NCBI RefSeq assembly: GCF_015476545.1
Contig: NZ_JADMKV010000010.1
Coordinates: 29,220 to 93,219 of the forward strand
Origin: Methylobacter sp. BlB1
GTDB taxonomy: Bacteria; Pseudomonadota; Gammaproteobacteria; Methylococcales; Methylomonadaceae
Length of the DNA: 64,000 bases
Direction of reading: 5' to 3'
Shown here: positions 49,530-59,533 of the stretch, one piece after another
Numbering within the stretch: the first letter of the stretch is position 1
How the letters are laid out: the number at the start of each line of letters is the position of its first letter
Notes under the pieces: generated by a model
Told to the model about the DNA's origin: nothing
Databases searched by the model: none
What the model saw: the letters and a program-made list of their open reading frames with translations, nothing else
Translations under genes and position numbers: made by a program

Positions 49530-50053
49530 TGAGACCCGTCTTTATAATCATCATTGCCGCCCTAGTTGCCTTGGGCGGCGGCATCATCGCCCGGCATTTT
49601 CTATCATTGCCCACCGTCCAGCCCAGTCAGACCGCATCGCCTGCGCCCGATTTCAGCTTTCCCGATGTGTCCGGCAAAATCCATCATAGCGCCGAGTGGC
49701 AAGGCAAGATCCAGATCATCAATTTCTGGGCGACCTGGTGCCCGCCCTGCATCGAGGAAATCCCGGAATTCATCAGGATGCAGGAACAATACGGCGATAA
49801 AGGCGTGCAGTTTATCGGCATTGCCATAGAAGAGCGCGAACCGGTCGCCGACTACCTCAAGTCGATCGCCGTCAACTATCCGATATTGATTGGCGGCATT
49901 GACGCCACCGCCCTGTCACAGCAAATGGGCAACGTCATCAGCGCGGTTCCGTTCACGGTAGTCGTCAATCGGGAAGGCCAGATTATTCACCAGCAGCCCG
50001 GGCCGTTTTCCAACGAACAGATGCTGAAAATTATTGCGCCGTTAATAAATTAA
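49529..50053 (+). CDS. TlpA/ResA-like membrane-anchored thioredoxin
   Basis: 174 residues. One N-terminal anchor helix (about 3-23) leads to a periplasmic thioredoxin fold with WCPPC near residue 71, and a cis-Pro in AVPFTV. It overlaps dsbD by one base (TAATG), so it is likely to receive electrons from that DsbD and reduce periplasmic thiols, for example in cytochrome c or copper-protein assembly. Confidence 0.88.
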   Translation: MRPVFIIIIAALVALGGGIIARHFLSLPTVQPSQTASPAPDFSFPDVSGKIHHSAEWQGKIQIINFWATWCPPCIEEIPEFIRMQEQYGDKGVQFIGIAIEEREPVADYLKSIAVNYPILIGGIDATALSQQMGNVISAVPFTVVVNREGQIIHQQPGPFSNEQMLKIIAPLIN

Positions 50054-50246
50054 AGCGTACAGATGACGCCAACTTGCAGCTTCCGTTTTCAGAATAAAAA
50101 TAACCGATCATGAAAGTAATAGCGGCAAAATCTACGCTTTTTGTCGCTAATTGTTCCGAAAAATAGAATACCTAGACAAACCCCTGCAAATTGGGCAAAA
50201 TTAGCGGTTCTTAATGCCCTTTTAACCTGACTGAAACAATACTTTA

Positions 50247-50693
50247 ATGGCGAACATCACCGTATTAAATGGCCCCAATTTGAACTTATTGGGCGTACGA
50301 GAACCCGGCCATTACGGAAACAAAACGCTCACCGACATCCGGAATTCGCTTGAAGAGGCGGCGGCCGGCCTGGGGCATCAACTTAGCTTTCATCAGAACA
50401 ATGCCGAACATGAAATCGTGGAATTGATTCATCAAGCCTATGCAACCCATGTCGATTTCATCATTATCAATCCGGCAGCCTTTACGCATACCAGCGTCGC
50501 CATTCGCGATGCGCTGCTGGCGACCAAGATCCCGTTTATAGAAGTGCATCTATCCAATGTTCACGCACGGGAACCTTTTAGAAGACATTCCTATTTCTCA
50601 GACGTTGCCAAGGGCGTGATCTGTGGACTGGGAGCAACTGGGTACGAACTGGCCTTAACAGCCGCTCATCAAATACTAGCCGAGAGACTATAA
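50247..50693 (+). CDS. aroQ: AroQ, type II 3-dehydroquinate dehydratase
   Basis: 148 residues. Shikimate-pathway enzyme; [17 protein letters not shown] holds the active-site Asn, Arg and Tyr, and [16 protein letters not shown] the dehydroquinate-binding segment. It lies 4 bases before accB, the common aroQ-accB-accC order. Confidence 0.96.
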   Translation: MANITVLNGPNLNLLGVREPGHYGNKTLTDIRNSLEEAAAGLGHQLSFHQNNAEHEIVELIHQAYATHVDFIIINPAAFTHTSVAIRDALLATKIPFIEVHLSNVHAREPFRRHSYFSDVAKGVICGLGATGYELALTAAHQILAERL

Positions 50694-50697
50694 AGTA

Positions 50698-51138
50698 ATG
50701 GATATTAGAAAAATAAAAAAACTTATCGAGATCATTGAAGAATCCGAAATTGCTGAACTGGAAATCAAAGAAGGGGAAGAATGGATTCGCATCAACCGCT
50801 ACGCCTCCGCGCCTGCGCCGGTAGCGTATGCAGCACCTGCCGTTGCAGCCGCACAGGCGCCGGCTGCAGTTCCCGCCGCGGCGCCGGCTGAAGAAAAAGT
50901 TACCGGCCATGTTGTCAAATCGCCTATGGTCGGCACCTTTTATCGGGCCGCCTCGCCCGGCTCAAAGCCTTTTACCGATGTCGGCCAGTCCGTACAGCTC
51001 GGTGATACGCTCTGCATCATTGAGGCGATGAAAATCCTGAACCAGATCGAAGCCGATAAAAGCGGCACCGTCACAAAAATCCTGGTTGAAAACGCCCAAC
51101 CTGTCGAATATGGCCAACCTTTATTCATCATTGAATAA
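50698..51138 (+). CDS. accB: AccB, biotin carboxyl carrier protein
   Basis: 146 residues. An N-terminal helical part, an Ala/Pro linker (about residues 38-65) and a C-terminal biotinyl domain with the acceptor Lys in EAMKI. It carries carboxylated biotin between AccC and AccAD in malonyl-CoA formation. Confidence 0.96.
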   Translation: MDIRKIKKLIEIIEESEIAELEIKEGEEWIRINRYASAPAPVAYAAPAVAAAQAPAAVPAAAPAEEKVTGHVVKSPMVGTFYRAASPGSKPFTDVGQSVQLGDTLCIIEAMKILNQIEADKSGTVTKILVENAQPVEYGQPLFIIE

Positions 51139-51158
51139 TACAAAAAAGTGGGAAACTC

Positions 51159-52502
51159 ATGTTCGATAAAATAGTGATCGCCAATCGCGGCGAAATCGCA
51201 CTGCGCATTCTACGCGCGTGCAGAGAATTAGGCGTTAAGGTGGTAGCCGTCCATTCCGAGGCGGACCGCAATTTAAAGCACGTGCGTCTGGCCGATGAAT
51301 CCGTCTGCATTGGCCCTGCCGCTTCCGTGGACAGCTACTTGAACATCCCGGCCATCATCAGCGCTGCCGAAGTGACCGATGCCGAAGCCATTCATCCGGG
51401 CTACGGTTTTCTGGCCGAAAATGCCGATTTTTCTGAAAAAGTAAAACAGAGCGGCTTTGTTTTCATCGGCCCCAATGCCGACACCATCCGCCTGATGGGC
51501 GACAAGATTTCCGCCAAGAAAGCCATGCAGAAGGCTGGCATTCCCTGCGTTCCCGGCAATGGCGACCCGCTGACCGATGATCCCAAGAAAAATCTGAAGC
51601 TGGCTCAGGAAATCGGCTATCCGGTCATCATCAAGGCAGCCGGCGGCGGTGGCGGCCGCGGCATGCGCACTGTACATACCGAAGCGGCCCTGTTGAACGC
51701 GATCGCCATGACCAAAGCCGAAGCTGCAACCGCCTTCGGCAATTCAACCGTGTACATGGAAAAATTTCTCGAGGACCCTCGTCACATCGAGTTCCAGGTC
51801 ATGGCCGACTCGCACGGCAATGCCATTCACCTGGGCGAGCGCGACTGCTCCATGCAGCGCCGCCACCAGAAAGTCGTTGAAGAGGCGCCAGCCCCCGGCA
51901 TTACCGAGGAACAGCGCAAATTCATCGGCGAGCGCTGCGCAAAAGCCTGCGTCGATATCGGCTATCTGGGCGCCGGCACCTTCGAATTCCTGTATGAGAA
52001 AGGCGAGTTTTATTTCATCGAAATGAACACGCGCGTGCAGGTCGAACATCCGGTCACCGAAATGGTCACAGGCTTCGATATCGTCAAGGAACAACTGCGC
52101 ATCGCTGCCGGTGAAAAACTGTCGATCACGCAGGATCAGGTCAAGCTCCAAGGGCATGCCATCGAGTGCCGCTTGAATGCCGAAGACCCGAAATCCTTCA
52201 TGCCCAGCCCCGGCACGATCGAGCAGTTCCACATGCCGGGCGGCCCCGGCATCCGGTGTGAAACGCACATTTACAACGGTTATAAAGTGCCGCCGTATTA
52301 TGACTCCATGATCGGCAAGCTGATCGCGCATGGCGAAGACCGCAAAAGCGCCATCGCACGCATGAATACGGCTTTAAGCGAAATCATCATTGAAGGCATC
52401 AAGACCAATATTCCGCTGCAGCACGAAATCATGAATGACAGCGCTTTCCAGACCGGCGGCCAGAATATCCATTATCTGGAAAAGAAGCTGGGCCTTTATT
52501 AA
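51159..52502 (+). CDS. accC: AccC, biotin carboxylase
   Basis: 447 residues. An ATP-grasp enzyme that carboxylates the AccB biotin. [15 protein letters not shown], the glycine-rich ATP loop [12 protein letters not shown] and [14 protein letters not shown] are diagnostic. It is followed by a strong terminator. Confidence 0.97.
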   Translation: MFDKIVIANRGEIALRILRACRELGVKVVAVHSEADRNLKHVRLADESVCIGPAASVDSYLNIPAIISAAEVTDAEAIHPGYGFLAENADFSEKVKQSGFVFIGPNADTIRLMGDKISAKKAMQKAGIPCVPGNGDPLTDDPKKNLKLAQEIGYPVIIKAAGGGGGRGMRTVHTEAALLNAIAMTKAEAATAFGNSTVYMEKFLEDPRHIEFQVMADSHGNAIHLGERDCSMQRRHQKVVEEAPAPGITEEQRKFIGERCAKACVDIGYLGAGTFEFLYEKGEFYFIEMNTRVQVEHPVTEMVTGFDIVKEQLRIAAGEKLSITQDQVKLQGHAIECRLNAEDPKSFMPSPGTIEQFHMPGGPGIRCETHIYNGYKVPPYYDSMIGKLIAHGEDRKSAIARMNTALSEIIIEGIKTNIPLQHEIMNDSAFQTGGQNIHYLEKKLGLY

Positions 52503-52515
52503 GTCCGGCTAAATG

Positions 52516-52545
52516 ACAGGGCGGCCAACCGCCCTGTGTTTTTTT
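52516..52545 (+). terminator. Intrinsic terminator of aroQ-accBC
   Basis: ACAGGGCGG (52516-52524) pairs with CCGCCCTGT (52529-52537) around a 4-base loop, followed by GTTTTTTT. The prmA gene starts 25 bases later, so it either uses read-through or an own promoter overlapping this region. Confidence 0.88.
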
Positions 52546-52569
52546 CTCGTTACACAAGTCCGATTTTTT

Positions 52570-53448
52570 ATGGCCTGGCATCAAATCTCCGTTATCACAA
52601 GCGAAAACACCGCCCCCCGGCTTGCCGACTTCTTCAGCGATCTCGGCGCAGTTTCTGTCACCTATATGGATGCCGAAGACGAGCCGGTTTACGAACCGGG
52701 GATCGGGGAAACGAAAATATGGAGCAATACCCAGGTCATTGCGCTCTATGAACTCGACGCCGACCCGGCATTGATCAAAGATTTGGTCTACCAGCAATTT
52801 CCACAGGAACAGCTCCGCGCCTGGCATGTTGAAGAGATCGAAGATCAACCTTGGGAACGCGCCTGGATGGATTATTATCATCCGATGAAGTTTGCCGATA
52901 AGCTCTGGGTTTGTCCGACCGGCCAGGAACAGCACGAACCCGGCACAGTCTGCCTGACGCTGGACCCCGGTCTGGCCTTCGGCACCGGCACACATCCGAC
53001 GACGGCATTATGCCTGGAATGGCTGGCCAGCCACGATTTGGCCGGCAAAACCGTCATCGATTACGGCTGCGGCTCCGGCATACTGGCCGTTGCCGCAATC
53101 CTGCTCGGTGCTAGCGAAGCGCATGCTGTCGACATCGATCCGCAGGCTATCACGGCAACCCAGGACAATGCCTTGAAAAACAAGGTCCAGAATCATATCC
53201 ACAGCTATCTGCCCGAACAGTTTGCGCCTTTTCAGGCTGATGTCGTTCTGGCCAATATTCTGGCTAAACCGCTCATCGACATGGCCGGCCAGATAGCCGG
53301 CCTGGTCAGGCCGGGCGGGCAGCTGGTCCTGTCGGGCATTCTGCACGAACAGGCCGAGTCAGTCATGCAGGCGTACCAGCCTTATATCGACTTCGAACCT
53401 CCGATACAACAGGAGGACTGGATCCGGCTGCAAGGCATCAAACATTGA
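52570..53448 (+). CDS. prmA: PrmA, ribosomal protein L11 methyltransferase
   Basis: 292 residues from ATG 52570, E. coli length. The N-terminal L11-binding domain is followed by the SAM site DYGCGSGILAVAA and FGTGTHPTT. Ends in TTGA next to the start of the DUF3426 gene. Confidence 0.95.
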   Translation: MAWHQISVITSENTAPRLADFFSDLGAVSVTYMDAEDEPVYEPGIGETKIWSNTQVIALYELDADPALIKDLVYQQFPQEQLRAWHVEEIEDQPWERAWMDYYHPMKFADKLWVCPTGQEQHEPGTVCLTLDPGLAFGTGTHPTTALCLEWLASHDLAGKTVIDYGCGSGILAVAAILLGASEAHAVDIDPQAITATQDNALKNKVQNHIHSYLPEQFAPFQADVVLANILAKPLIDMAGQIAGLVRPGGQLVLSGILHEQAESVMQAYQPYIDFEPPIQQEDWIRLQGIKH

Positions 53449-53453
53449 AAGCC

Positions 53454-54110
53454 ATGTACACCGTATGCCCTGACTGCCAAAAAGTCCACGCACTGACGCT
53501 GGAGCAGTTGCGCAGCGACCGGGGCGTAATGCGCTGCACTAATTGCTCGAGCCTGTTTGATGTACTGGAATTTATCAGCGAGTCAAAGCCAACCGGTATT
53601 GCCAAGGGAGAGAAACCGCCGCAACCTCTGCCCTGGGAGCCGGTAAAAACGGCAGGGCGTGCTTATTGGCATGCCGGCCTGATCGCAGGCCTGCTGCTGT
53701 TGGCTGCGCAAATCGTATACTTTGAAGGCTATGCCTTCAGCCAGAACCCGGCCTACCGCCCCAATCTGGAGAAAATCTGCGCAAACCTGGGCTGCCGGCT
53801 GCCTGTTTACAAAAACCTCGACGACTTCAACGTGCTGCAGGGCTCGTTTGCGCTGCAGCCTGACCACAATTACGCCTTCCATGCCGTTATTACCAATCAG
53901 GCAGAATATCCGCAGGCATATCCGACTATCAAACTGACGCTGTTGGATTATAATGAAAAACCTTTCGCGCATAGGGTTTTTTATCCTCGGGATTATTTGC
54001 CCGCAGCCAATGGCACAGCGGTTATTGCCCCTGATGCGACGACGGAAATCAGTCTTACCATCGCCGCGCCTGCAACCAAAGTCGGCGGTTATACGTTCAA
54101 ACTCATATAA
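53454..54110 (+). CDS. Zinc-ribbon plus DUF3426 membrane protein
   Basis: 218 residues from ATG 53454; a TTG at 53445 overlapping the prmA stop is the alternative. An N-terminal MJ0042-type zinc ribbon (CPDCQ and CTNC, first 40 residues) is followed by one membrane helix (about 70-90). A periplasmic DUF3426 domain then has a Cys pair (CANLGC). The link with prmA is common in gammaproteobacteria and betaproteobacteria; the function is unknown. Confidence 0.85.
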   Translation: MYTVCPDCQKVHALTLEQLRSDRGVMRCTNCSSLFDVLEFISESKPTGIAKGEKPPQPLPWEPVKTAGRAYWHAGLIAGLLLLAAQIVYFEGYAFSQNPAYRPNLEKICANLGCRLPVYKNLDDFNVLQGSFALQPDHNYAFHAVITNQAEYPQAYPTIKLTLLDYNEKPFAHRVFYPRDYLPAANGTAVIAPDATTEISLTIAAPATKVGGYTFKLI

Positions 54111-54113
54111 GTT

Positions 54114-55307
54114 ATGTCGCACCCGGAAATTTATTTAAAGAAAAACGAAGACAAACGCCTGCGTAAAGGGCATTTGTGGGTTTTCAGCAATGAAATCGAC
54201 ACCAGGCGCTCGCCGCTCGAGCAGTTCTCGCCGGGTGATCTGGTGCAGGTCAAAAGCGAGGACGGCAAGGCGCTGGGCACGGCCTATATCAATCCGCAGG
54301 CGCTGATCTGCGCGCGTCTGTTGTCCAGAAAAGCCATCAAATGCGGCGCCAATTTCTTTAAAGAACGCTTGACTACGGCGTTGGCTCTGCGTGAAAAACT
54401 TTTCGACAAGCCCTACTATCGGCTGGTTTTCGGCGAAAGTGACGGCCTGCCCGGTTTAGTAATCGACCGTTTCGGCGCTGTTCTGTCGGTCCAGATCACC
54501 ACAGTCGGCATCGACCGGCGCAAAGAATTTTTGTTTTCGGCGCTGATTGAATTGCTGAACCCTGAAGCGATTGTCCTGAAAAATGACAACAGCCAGCGGC
54601 AACTGGAAGGGCTGAGCCTAGAATCAGAAATCGTCTACGGCAAGCTGCCTGAACGGCTGATCATCGAGGAAAACGGCGCGCAGTTTAAAGTCGATATTCT
54701 GGACGGCCAGAAAACCGGCTGGTTTTATGACCATCGCTGCAGCCGCGCCTTGCTGGCCGGCATGGCAAAAAGCCGGCGCGTGCTGGATCTGTTTTCCTAT
54801 ACCGGCGCCTGGGGCGTTCCGGCCGCCATGGCCGGCGCCAATGAGGTCACCTGCGTTGACGCTTCGGAAGGCGCGCTGGCGCTGGCCCAGGAAAACGCCC
54901 GGCTCAATCAGGTCGATGAGCGCATGCAATTCGTTCGTAGCGATGTGTTTGAATTCCTGAAACAGGCCCGCCAGGACAACCAGCTTTACGACATCGTCGT
55001 GCTGGACCCGCCGGCCCTGATCAAGCGCAAAAAAGACTTCAAGCAAGGCTATGAAGCCTACCGCCGGCTGAATCACCTGGCCCTGCAAGTATTGAGCAAA
55101 AACGGCATCCTGGTCTCGGCCTCCTGCTCGCACCATCTGAGCCGCGACAATCTGCAGGAGATTCTGCGCTCATCGGGCCGCCATATCGATCGCCACCTGG
55201 TCTTTATTGCCGGCGGCGGCCAAGGGCCTGATCATCCGATCGATCCGGCCGCGCCGGAAACGGAGTATTTAAAAACATTCTTTTGTTCGGTATCCTCCAG
55301 TTTGTAA
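54114..55307 (+). CDS. rlmI: RlmI-like 23S rRNA cytosine-C5 methyltransferase
   Basis: 397 residues, E. coli RlmI length (396). An N-terminal PUA domain (KRLRKGHLWVFSNEI) is followed by an EEHEE-type domain and the Rossmann methyltransferase (LDLFSYTGAWG) with VLDPPAL and SCSHH. It methylates C1962 of 23S rRNA in E. coli. It ends in TAATG with the next small gene. Confidence 0.92.
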   Translation: MSHPEIYLKKNEDKRLRKGHLWVFSNEIDTRRSPLEQFSPGDLVQVKSEDGKALGTAYINPQALICARLLSRKAIKCGANFFKERLTTALALREKLFDKPYYRLVFGESDGLPGLVIDRFGAVLSVQITTVGIDRRKEFLFSALIELLNPEAIVLKNDNSQRQLEGLSLESEIVYGKLPERLIIEENGAQFKVDILDGQKTGWFYDHRCSRALLAGMAKSRRVLDLFSYTGAWGVPAAMAGANEVTCVDASEGALALAQENARLNQVDERMQFVRSDVFEFLKQARQDNQLYDIVVLDPPALIKRKKDFKQGYEAYRRLNHLALQVLSKNGILVSASCSHHLSRDNLQEILRSSGRHIDRHLVFIAGGGQGPDHPIDPAAPETEYLKTFFCSVSSSL

Positions 55308-55525
55308 TGACTGAGGCCTTAGGTATGAGCCATCCAGAAGCTAAAGAATATTGCACCCTTTGCGATCAACCGGTAGAAATTCCGGGCTATATACTGAATA
55401 CGGCAACAGGCAGACTGCGCTTTTGCTGCGCGGGCTGCCTGAGCCTTTACCAGCTCGTCAATAAAGAAAAACCTACAACAACAACTACCCCCCAGCTTAA
55501 TAATAAAGAGGATATAAAAAAATGA
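55307..55525 (+). CDS. Small Cys-rich metal-binding protein (P-type-ATPase-like N-terminal zinc ribbon)
   Basis: 72 residues from ATG 55307 (TAATG with rlmI) or 66 from ATG 55325. The pattern CTLC, then about 20 residues, then CCAGC (Cys16, 19, 40, 41, 44) resembles the metal-binding domain found at the N-terminus of cation-transporting P-type ATPases of CcoI/CopA type, here standing alone. A Thr/Asn/Lys-rich tail follows. Its stop overlaps the next gene (ATGA), so the two probably work together. Confidence 0.7.
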   Translation: MTEALGMSHPEAKEYCTLCDQPVEIPGYILNTATGRLRFCCAGCLSLYQLVNKEKPTTTTTPQLNNKEDIKK

Positions 55526-56118
55526 AAGCTTGTGAATCCTGTGCCGGCCGTGTTGAAATCGGCAAGAATCATAGAAAAGTCCCCGTTCTGCAGCGCGGCA
55601 TCGGCATGATTTTAATCTATCTGCCTATTTTGACTTTTCCGTTTGTCTTTATAAGCGCTTATCTGACTTACTATCATTTGCGCATGGTCGGCGGTAAAAA
55701 CATCAAAACCTATTCCGACTTCATTCCTGATCGCGCCAGCCACCGCTACGACCTGAAAAGCCAGATCACGATGAACCCCACTTTTAAAACCAGCATGGCG
55801 CAATCCAAACTGTTCTGGATTCTGAACTGCACCTGGTACTGTCCTTACAGCGTAGCGCTGTTCGAATGGCATGCCTATATGGTCAAGATCGTCGAGAACT
55901 GGTGGTGTCCGTTCACCCATGAGAAAAAAGAAGGTTATAAAAACGCCATGATCGATAAATCATTCTGGCATTTATATCCGGAAGATACGTGCAAACTCGA
56001 AAAAGAAGACCGCGACAACCCGATCTGGAATGATGAGGCCGATTTAAAGCCCAAAGGCGTGCCCTCGAAGGAAAAGGAAAAACACGAAGATCCGGTCTTG
56101 GACGAAGCGGCCAATTAA
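55522..56118 (+). CDS. Uncharacterised Cys/Trp-rich membrane protein
   Basis: 198 residues, no family that I recognise. An N-terminal CESC pair (Cys4, Cys7) precedes one strong membrane helix (about 27-50). A mid-region then contains CTWYC (Cys103, Cys107) and seven Trp, including NWWCP, and the end is a charged tail of Lys and Glu. The Cys pairs, Trp-rich patch and coupled metal-ribbon neighbour suggest a metal- or thiol-handling membrane protein. This is inference only. Confidence 0.75.
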   Translation: MKACESCAGRVEIGKNHRKVPVLQRGIGMILIYLPILTFPFVFISAYLTYYHLRMVGGKNIKTYSDFIPDRASHRYDLKSQITMNPTFKTSMAQSKLFWILNCTWYCPYSVALFEWHAYMVKIVENWWCPFTHEKKEGYKNAMIDKSFWHLYPEDTCKLEKEDRDNPIWNDEADLKPKGVPSKEKEKHEDPVLDEAAN

Positions 56119-56133
56119 CTCCGTCATTAAGTA

Positions 56134-56390
56134 ACTGATGTTACGCAGTAAGTTGAATTCAAATCAGTTTAGCAAAGTATCGCTAACGCGACGGTTTTAT
56201 TTAATCGGGTTTACCGCGCCCGAAGGCGAGTTACTTGCTTTTAACAGACTGAGTAGGCTGGGCTGAAGCTTTAGCGGAAACCCGGCATGGGCGGCCGAAA
56301 TGCTGGGTTTATCAACTCAGCCTACCGCCGCTAAAAGCTGCGGTGCTCGGCGCGGCAAACAAGATGAAATCATCTGTGCGTAACATCAGT
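56134..56390. mobile_element. MITE-like non-coding element, 257 bp
   Basis: Perfect 14-bp terminal inverted repeats, ACTGATGTTACGCA (56134-56147) and TGCGTAACATCAGT (56377-56390). Inside are nested complementary segments: AAACCCGGCAT against ATGCTGGGTTT, and GTAGGCTG against CAGCCTAC. No ORF of a transposase is present. Flanks share AAGTA-like bases but no exact target duplication is clear. Internal text resembles a widespread proteobacterial dispersed repeat. Confidence 0.65.
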
Positions 56391-56408
56391 AAAGTAAGTT
56401 TTTACCCC

Positions 56409-56444
56409 AAAGGGCCCGAAGCCTAGGTTTTCTTCGAGCCCTTT
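56409..56444 (+). terminator. Hairpin after the Cys-rich gene pair
   Basis: AAAGGGC with GCCCTTT, and GAAG with CTTC, form an interrupted stem over 56409-56444. Another inverted repeat (CTATGAG/CTCATAG) lies at 56464-56492, just before the expected dusB promoter. Confidence 0.5.
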
Positions 56445-56560
56445 CCATAAAATCGGCTTCCCGACTATGAGTTTTTGTTAAAAAAGCTCATAGACATGCT
56501 CACCTAATCACTTTTTTAGGTTATGATAGGCGCCCTTTTTTCGTACATGTAACACCCCTC

Positions 56561-57544
56561 ATGCAAATCGGCCTTTATCAACTTGCCAACAAATTGATAC
56601 TCGCACCCATGGCCGGCGTCAGTGATCGTCCGTTCAGGGAGTTATGCCGCCAGCACGGCGCCGCACTGACCGTATCAGAAATGGTCCCCTCAAACCCGGC
56701 GTTAAGACTGCACAAAAGAACCCTGCTGAAAACCGACCATAGCGGCGATACAGGCCTGCGCGCGGTGCAGATTTTGGGCACCGATCCCAAACAAATGGCC
56801 GAGGCCGCAAAAATCAACGTCGAGCGCGGCGCCCAGATCATTGACATCAACATGGGCTGCCCGGCGAAAAAAGTCTGCTCGGTGGCGGCAGGCTCGGCCC
56901 TGCTGCGCGATGAAGCGCTGGTCAAGCGAATCCTGGACGCCGTCGTCGACGCGGTCGAGGTGCCGGTCACGCTGAAAATCCGCACAGGTTGGGATATATT
57001 CAACCGCAATGCGGTCGAAATCGGGAAAATAGCGGAAAATGCCGGCGTTTCAGCTTTAACCGTGCACGGGCGAACCCGGGCCTGTAAATTCAACGGCCAG
57101 GCCGAATATGAGACTATCAAAAAAGTTAAGCAATCGGTCGGCATTCCGGTCATCGCCAACGGCGATATCGATACGCCAGAAAAGGCCGCGTTCGTGCTGA
57201 ATTCAACCGGTGCCGACGGCCTGATGATCGGCCGGGCCGCTCAAGGCAACCCGTGGTTGTTCAGCCAGATCAATTATTTTCTTGATCATGGAAAAAATCT
57301 TGAAAAACCGACGGTTGCCGACATACAAAGTACAATGCTGAGTCATCTGGAACAACTGTACGGCTTCTACGGAAATGTAAGCGGTGTTAGAATAGCGCGG
57401 AAACACATCGGTTGGTACTTCAAGCAGCTCGGAACGGTACATCCGTCCATACAAGACAAGATCAATCAAGCTCAAGTGCCATCGCAACAATTAGCGCTGA
57501 TTAATTCGGCTTTTAATCTTTTAACTATCGATCATGCTGCATAA
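56561..57544 (+). CDS. dusB: DusB, tRNA-dihydrouridine synthase B
   Basis: 327 residues. An FMN enzyme that reduces uridines of the tRNA D-loop. LAPMAGVSDRPFR, the catalytic Cys in INMGCPAKKVCS and NGDIDTPEKA are clear. It overlaps fis, the classic dusB-fis operon of gammaproteobacteria. Confidence 0.97.
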   Translation: MQIGLYQLANKLILAPMAGVSDRPFRELCRQHGAALTVSEMVPSNPALRLHKRTLLKTDHSGDTGLRAVQILGTDPKQMAEAAKINVERGAQIIDINMGCPAKKVCSVAAGSALLRDEALVKRILDAVVDAVEVPVTLKIRTGWDIFNRNAVEIGKIAENAGVSALTVHGRTRACKFNGQAEYETIKKVKQSVGIPVIANGDIDTPEKAAFVLNSTGADGLMIGRAAQGNPWLFSQINYFLDHGKNLEKPTVADIQSTMLSHLEQLYGFYGNVSGVRIARKHIGWYFKQLGTVHPSIQDKINQAQVPSQQLALINSAFNLLTIDHAA

Positions 57545-57830
57545 TATGAAAGCATCTCAAAAAAGCGCTGAAATTATTGATTTGGATAGCTCAAAAAACG
57601 CCTCTATCCCTTTGTCCGCCTACGTCAAAAAAACGGTAGAGATCTATTTGTCGCAATTAAACGGCCATGACGCTGTCGGCCTGCACGCGATGGTCATCAG
57701 CGAAGTCGAACGGCCTTTACTGGAAGCAGCGCTCGAGCATGCCGGCTACAACCAGACCAAAGCCGCCAAGGCCCTGGGCCTAAGCCGCAGCACCTTGCGC
57801 AAAAAACTGGACCAATACGGACTATCCTAA
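57534..57830 (+). CDS. fis: Fis, nucleoid-associated DNA-binding protein
   Basis: 98 residues, exactly E. coli Fis length, from ATG 57534; ATG 57546 after the dusB stop is an alternative. The C-terminal helix-turn-helix (NQTKAAKALGLSRSTLRKKL) is strongly conserved. Fis bends DNA and activates rRNA promoters during fast growth. Confidence 0.95.
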   Translation: MLHNMKASQKSAEIIDLDSSKNASIPLSAYVKKTVEIYLSQLNGHDAVGLHAMVISEVERPLLEAALEHAGYNQTKAAKALGLSRSTLRKKLDQYGLS

Positions 57831-57887
57831 AGCCGCGCTGCCCGGCTAACCTCATTTATCTAATCTACTCTTGCATCAGAGGTCTGC

Positions 57888-59447
57888 ATGAACAAAAAAA
57901 TCACCCGCGCTTTAGTCAGCGTTTCGGATAAAGCCGGCATCGTCGATTTTTGCCGGGAACTGAGCCAGTTGGGCATAGAAATCCTGTCCACCGGCGGCAC
58001 GGCCAAAACCCTGGCCGACAACCAGATTCCCGCTACGGAAGTCTCCGATTACACCGGCTTTCCGGAAATGATGGACGGCCGCGTCAAAACCCTGCACCCG
58101 AAAGTGCATGGTGGCATTTTGGGCCGTCGCGGCGTAGACGATGCGGTCATGGCCGAGAACGGCATCAAGCCGATCGACATGGTGATCGTCAACCTGTATC
58201 CGTTCGAGCAGACTATCGCCAGGCCGGACTGCGACTTTGAAACCGCGATCGAAAACATCGATATCGGCGGTCCGACCATGATCCGCGCGGCCGCCAAGAA
58301 TCATGCCGACGTTGCGGTCGTCGTCAACCCGGCCGATTATGCAGGCATCCTTGCCGAACTGAAAAACAGCGGCAGCAGCCTGTCGGCCAAGACCCGCTTC
58401 AATTTGGCGCTAAAAAGCTTCGAGCATACCGCCCGCTACGACACGGCCATCTCAGCCTATCTAGGCTGCCTGAACGGCGAGCGCTTTCCGGACACGCTGA
58501 ACCTGCAGTTTTACAAGAGCCAGGCCATGCGCTACGGCGAAAACCCGCATCAGCAGGCCGCTTTCTACCGTGAAAAAGCGCCCGCTTCGGGCACCATCGC
58601 CGCCGCGAAGCAGCTGCAGGGCAAGGAACTGTCCTACAACAACATTGCCGATGCCGATGCGGCGCTCGAATGCGTCAAGTCATTCACCGACAAGCCGGCC
58701 TGCGTGATCGTCAAGCATGCCAACCCTTGCGGCGTCGCCGAAGCCGATACGCTGCTGGCCGCCTATGAGCTCGCCTATGCCACCGATCCGACCTCGGCCT
58801 ACGGCGGCATTATCGCGTTTAACCGCGAACTCGATAAGCAAACCGCCGCTGAAATCATCGGCCGCCAGTTCGTCGAAGTCATCATCGCGCCATCTATCAG
58901 CGCTGATGCCCAGACGGTATTGGCTGCGAAACAAAACGTGCGCGCCCTGGAATGCGGCAACTTGACCGGCGCAGACGAAACTGCGCTGGATTTCAAACGC
59001 GTGGCCGGAGGCCTCTTGGTCCAGGACAAGGATTTCGGCAAGATCACCGCCGCCGACCTGAAAGTCGTCAGCAAGCGCGCGCCGACGGAACAGGAACTGG
59101 CCGACCTGCTGTTCGCCTGGAAAGTCGCCAAATTCGTCAAATCCAACGCCATCGTCTACTGCAAGAACGGCCGCACGATCGGCGTAGGCGCAGGACAGAT
59201 GAGCCGCGTCTATTCGGCCCGCATCGCCGGCATCAAGGCCGCTGACGAAGGGCTGGTCGTGTCCGGCTCGGTCATGGCCTCCGATGCCTTCTTCCCGTTC
59301 CGCGACACTGTCGATGCGGCCGCCGAAGCCGGCATCACCGCCATCATCCACCCGGGCGGCTCAATGCGCGACGGGGAAGTCATCGAGGCGGCCGATGAAC
59401 ACAACATCGCCATGGTCTTTACCGGCATGCGGCATTTCAGGCATTAA
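57888..59447 (+). CDS. purH: PurH, AICAR transformylase / IMP cyclohydrolase
   Basis: 519 residues. N-terminal IMP cyclohydrolase ([33 protein letters not shown]) and C-terminal formyltransferase (KHANPCG, with the catalytic Lys-His) in one chain. Last two steps of IMP synthesis. purD follows after a repeat element. Confidence 0.97.
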   Translation: MNKKITRALVSVSDKAGIVDFCRELSQLGIEILSTGGTAKTLADNQIPATEVSDYTGFPEMMDGRVKTLHPKVHGGILGRRGVDDAVMAENGIKPIDMVIVNLYPFEQTIARPDCDFETAIENIDIGGPTMIRAAAKNHADVAVVVNPADYAGILAELKNSGSSLSAKTRFNLALKSFEHTARYDTAISAYLGCLNGERFPDTLNLQFYKSQAMRYGENPHQQAAFYREKAPASGTIAAAKQLQGKELSYNNIADADAALECVKSFTDKPACVIVKHANPCGVAEADTLLAAYELAYATDPTSAYGGIIAFNRELDKQTAAEIIGRQFVEVIIAPSISADAQTVLAAKQNVRALECGNLTGADETALDFKRVAGGLLVQDKDFGKITAADLKVVSKRAPTEQELADLLFAWKVAKFVKSNAIVYCKNGRTIGVGAGQMSRVYSARIAGIKAADEGLVVSGSVMASDAFFPFRDTVDAAAEAGITAIIHPGGSMRDGEVIEAADEHNIAMVFTGMRHFRH

Positions 59448-59461
59448 TTAAGAGACATACG

Positions 59462-59514
59462 GTGGGGGCGGCTTCAGCCGCCCTTTAGAACACCGGCGAC
59501 TGAAGTCGCCCCAC
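59462..59514. repeat. GGGGCGA-family extragenic palindrome, copy 3
   Basis: Outer GTGGGG and CCCCAC enclose inner hairpins GGCGGCTTCAGCCGCC and GGCGACTGAAGTCGCC. It lies between purH and purD within what is otherwise an operon, 20 bases before purD. Confidence 0.8.
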
Positions 59515-59533
59515 AAAACATACGAGAATCACC

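Noticed and set aside
58680..59351. 223-residue open frame antisense to purH
   Set aside because: Shadow frame; Gly/Asp-rich with no domain.
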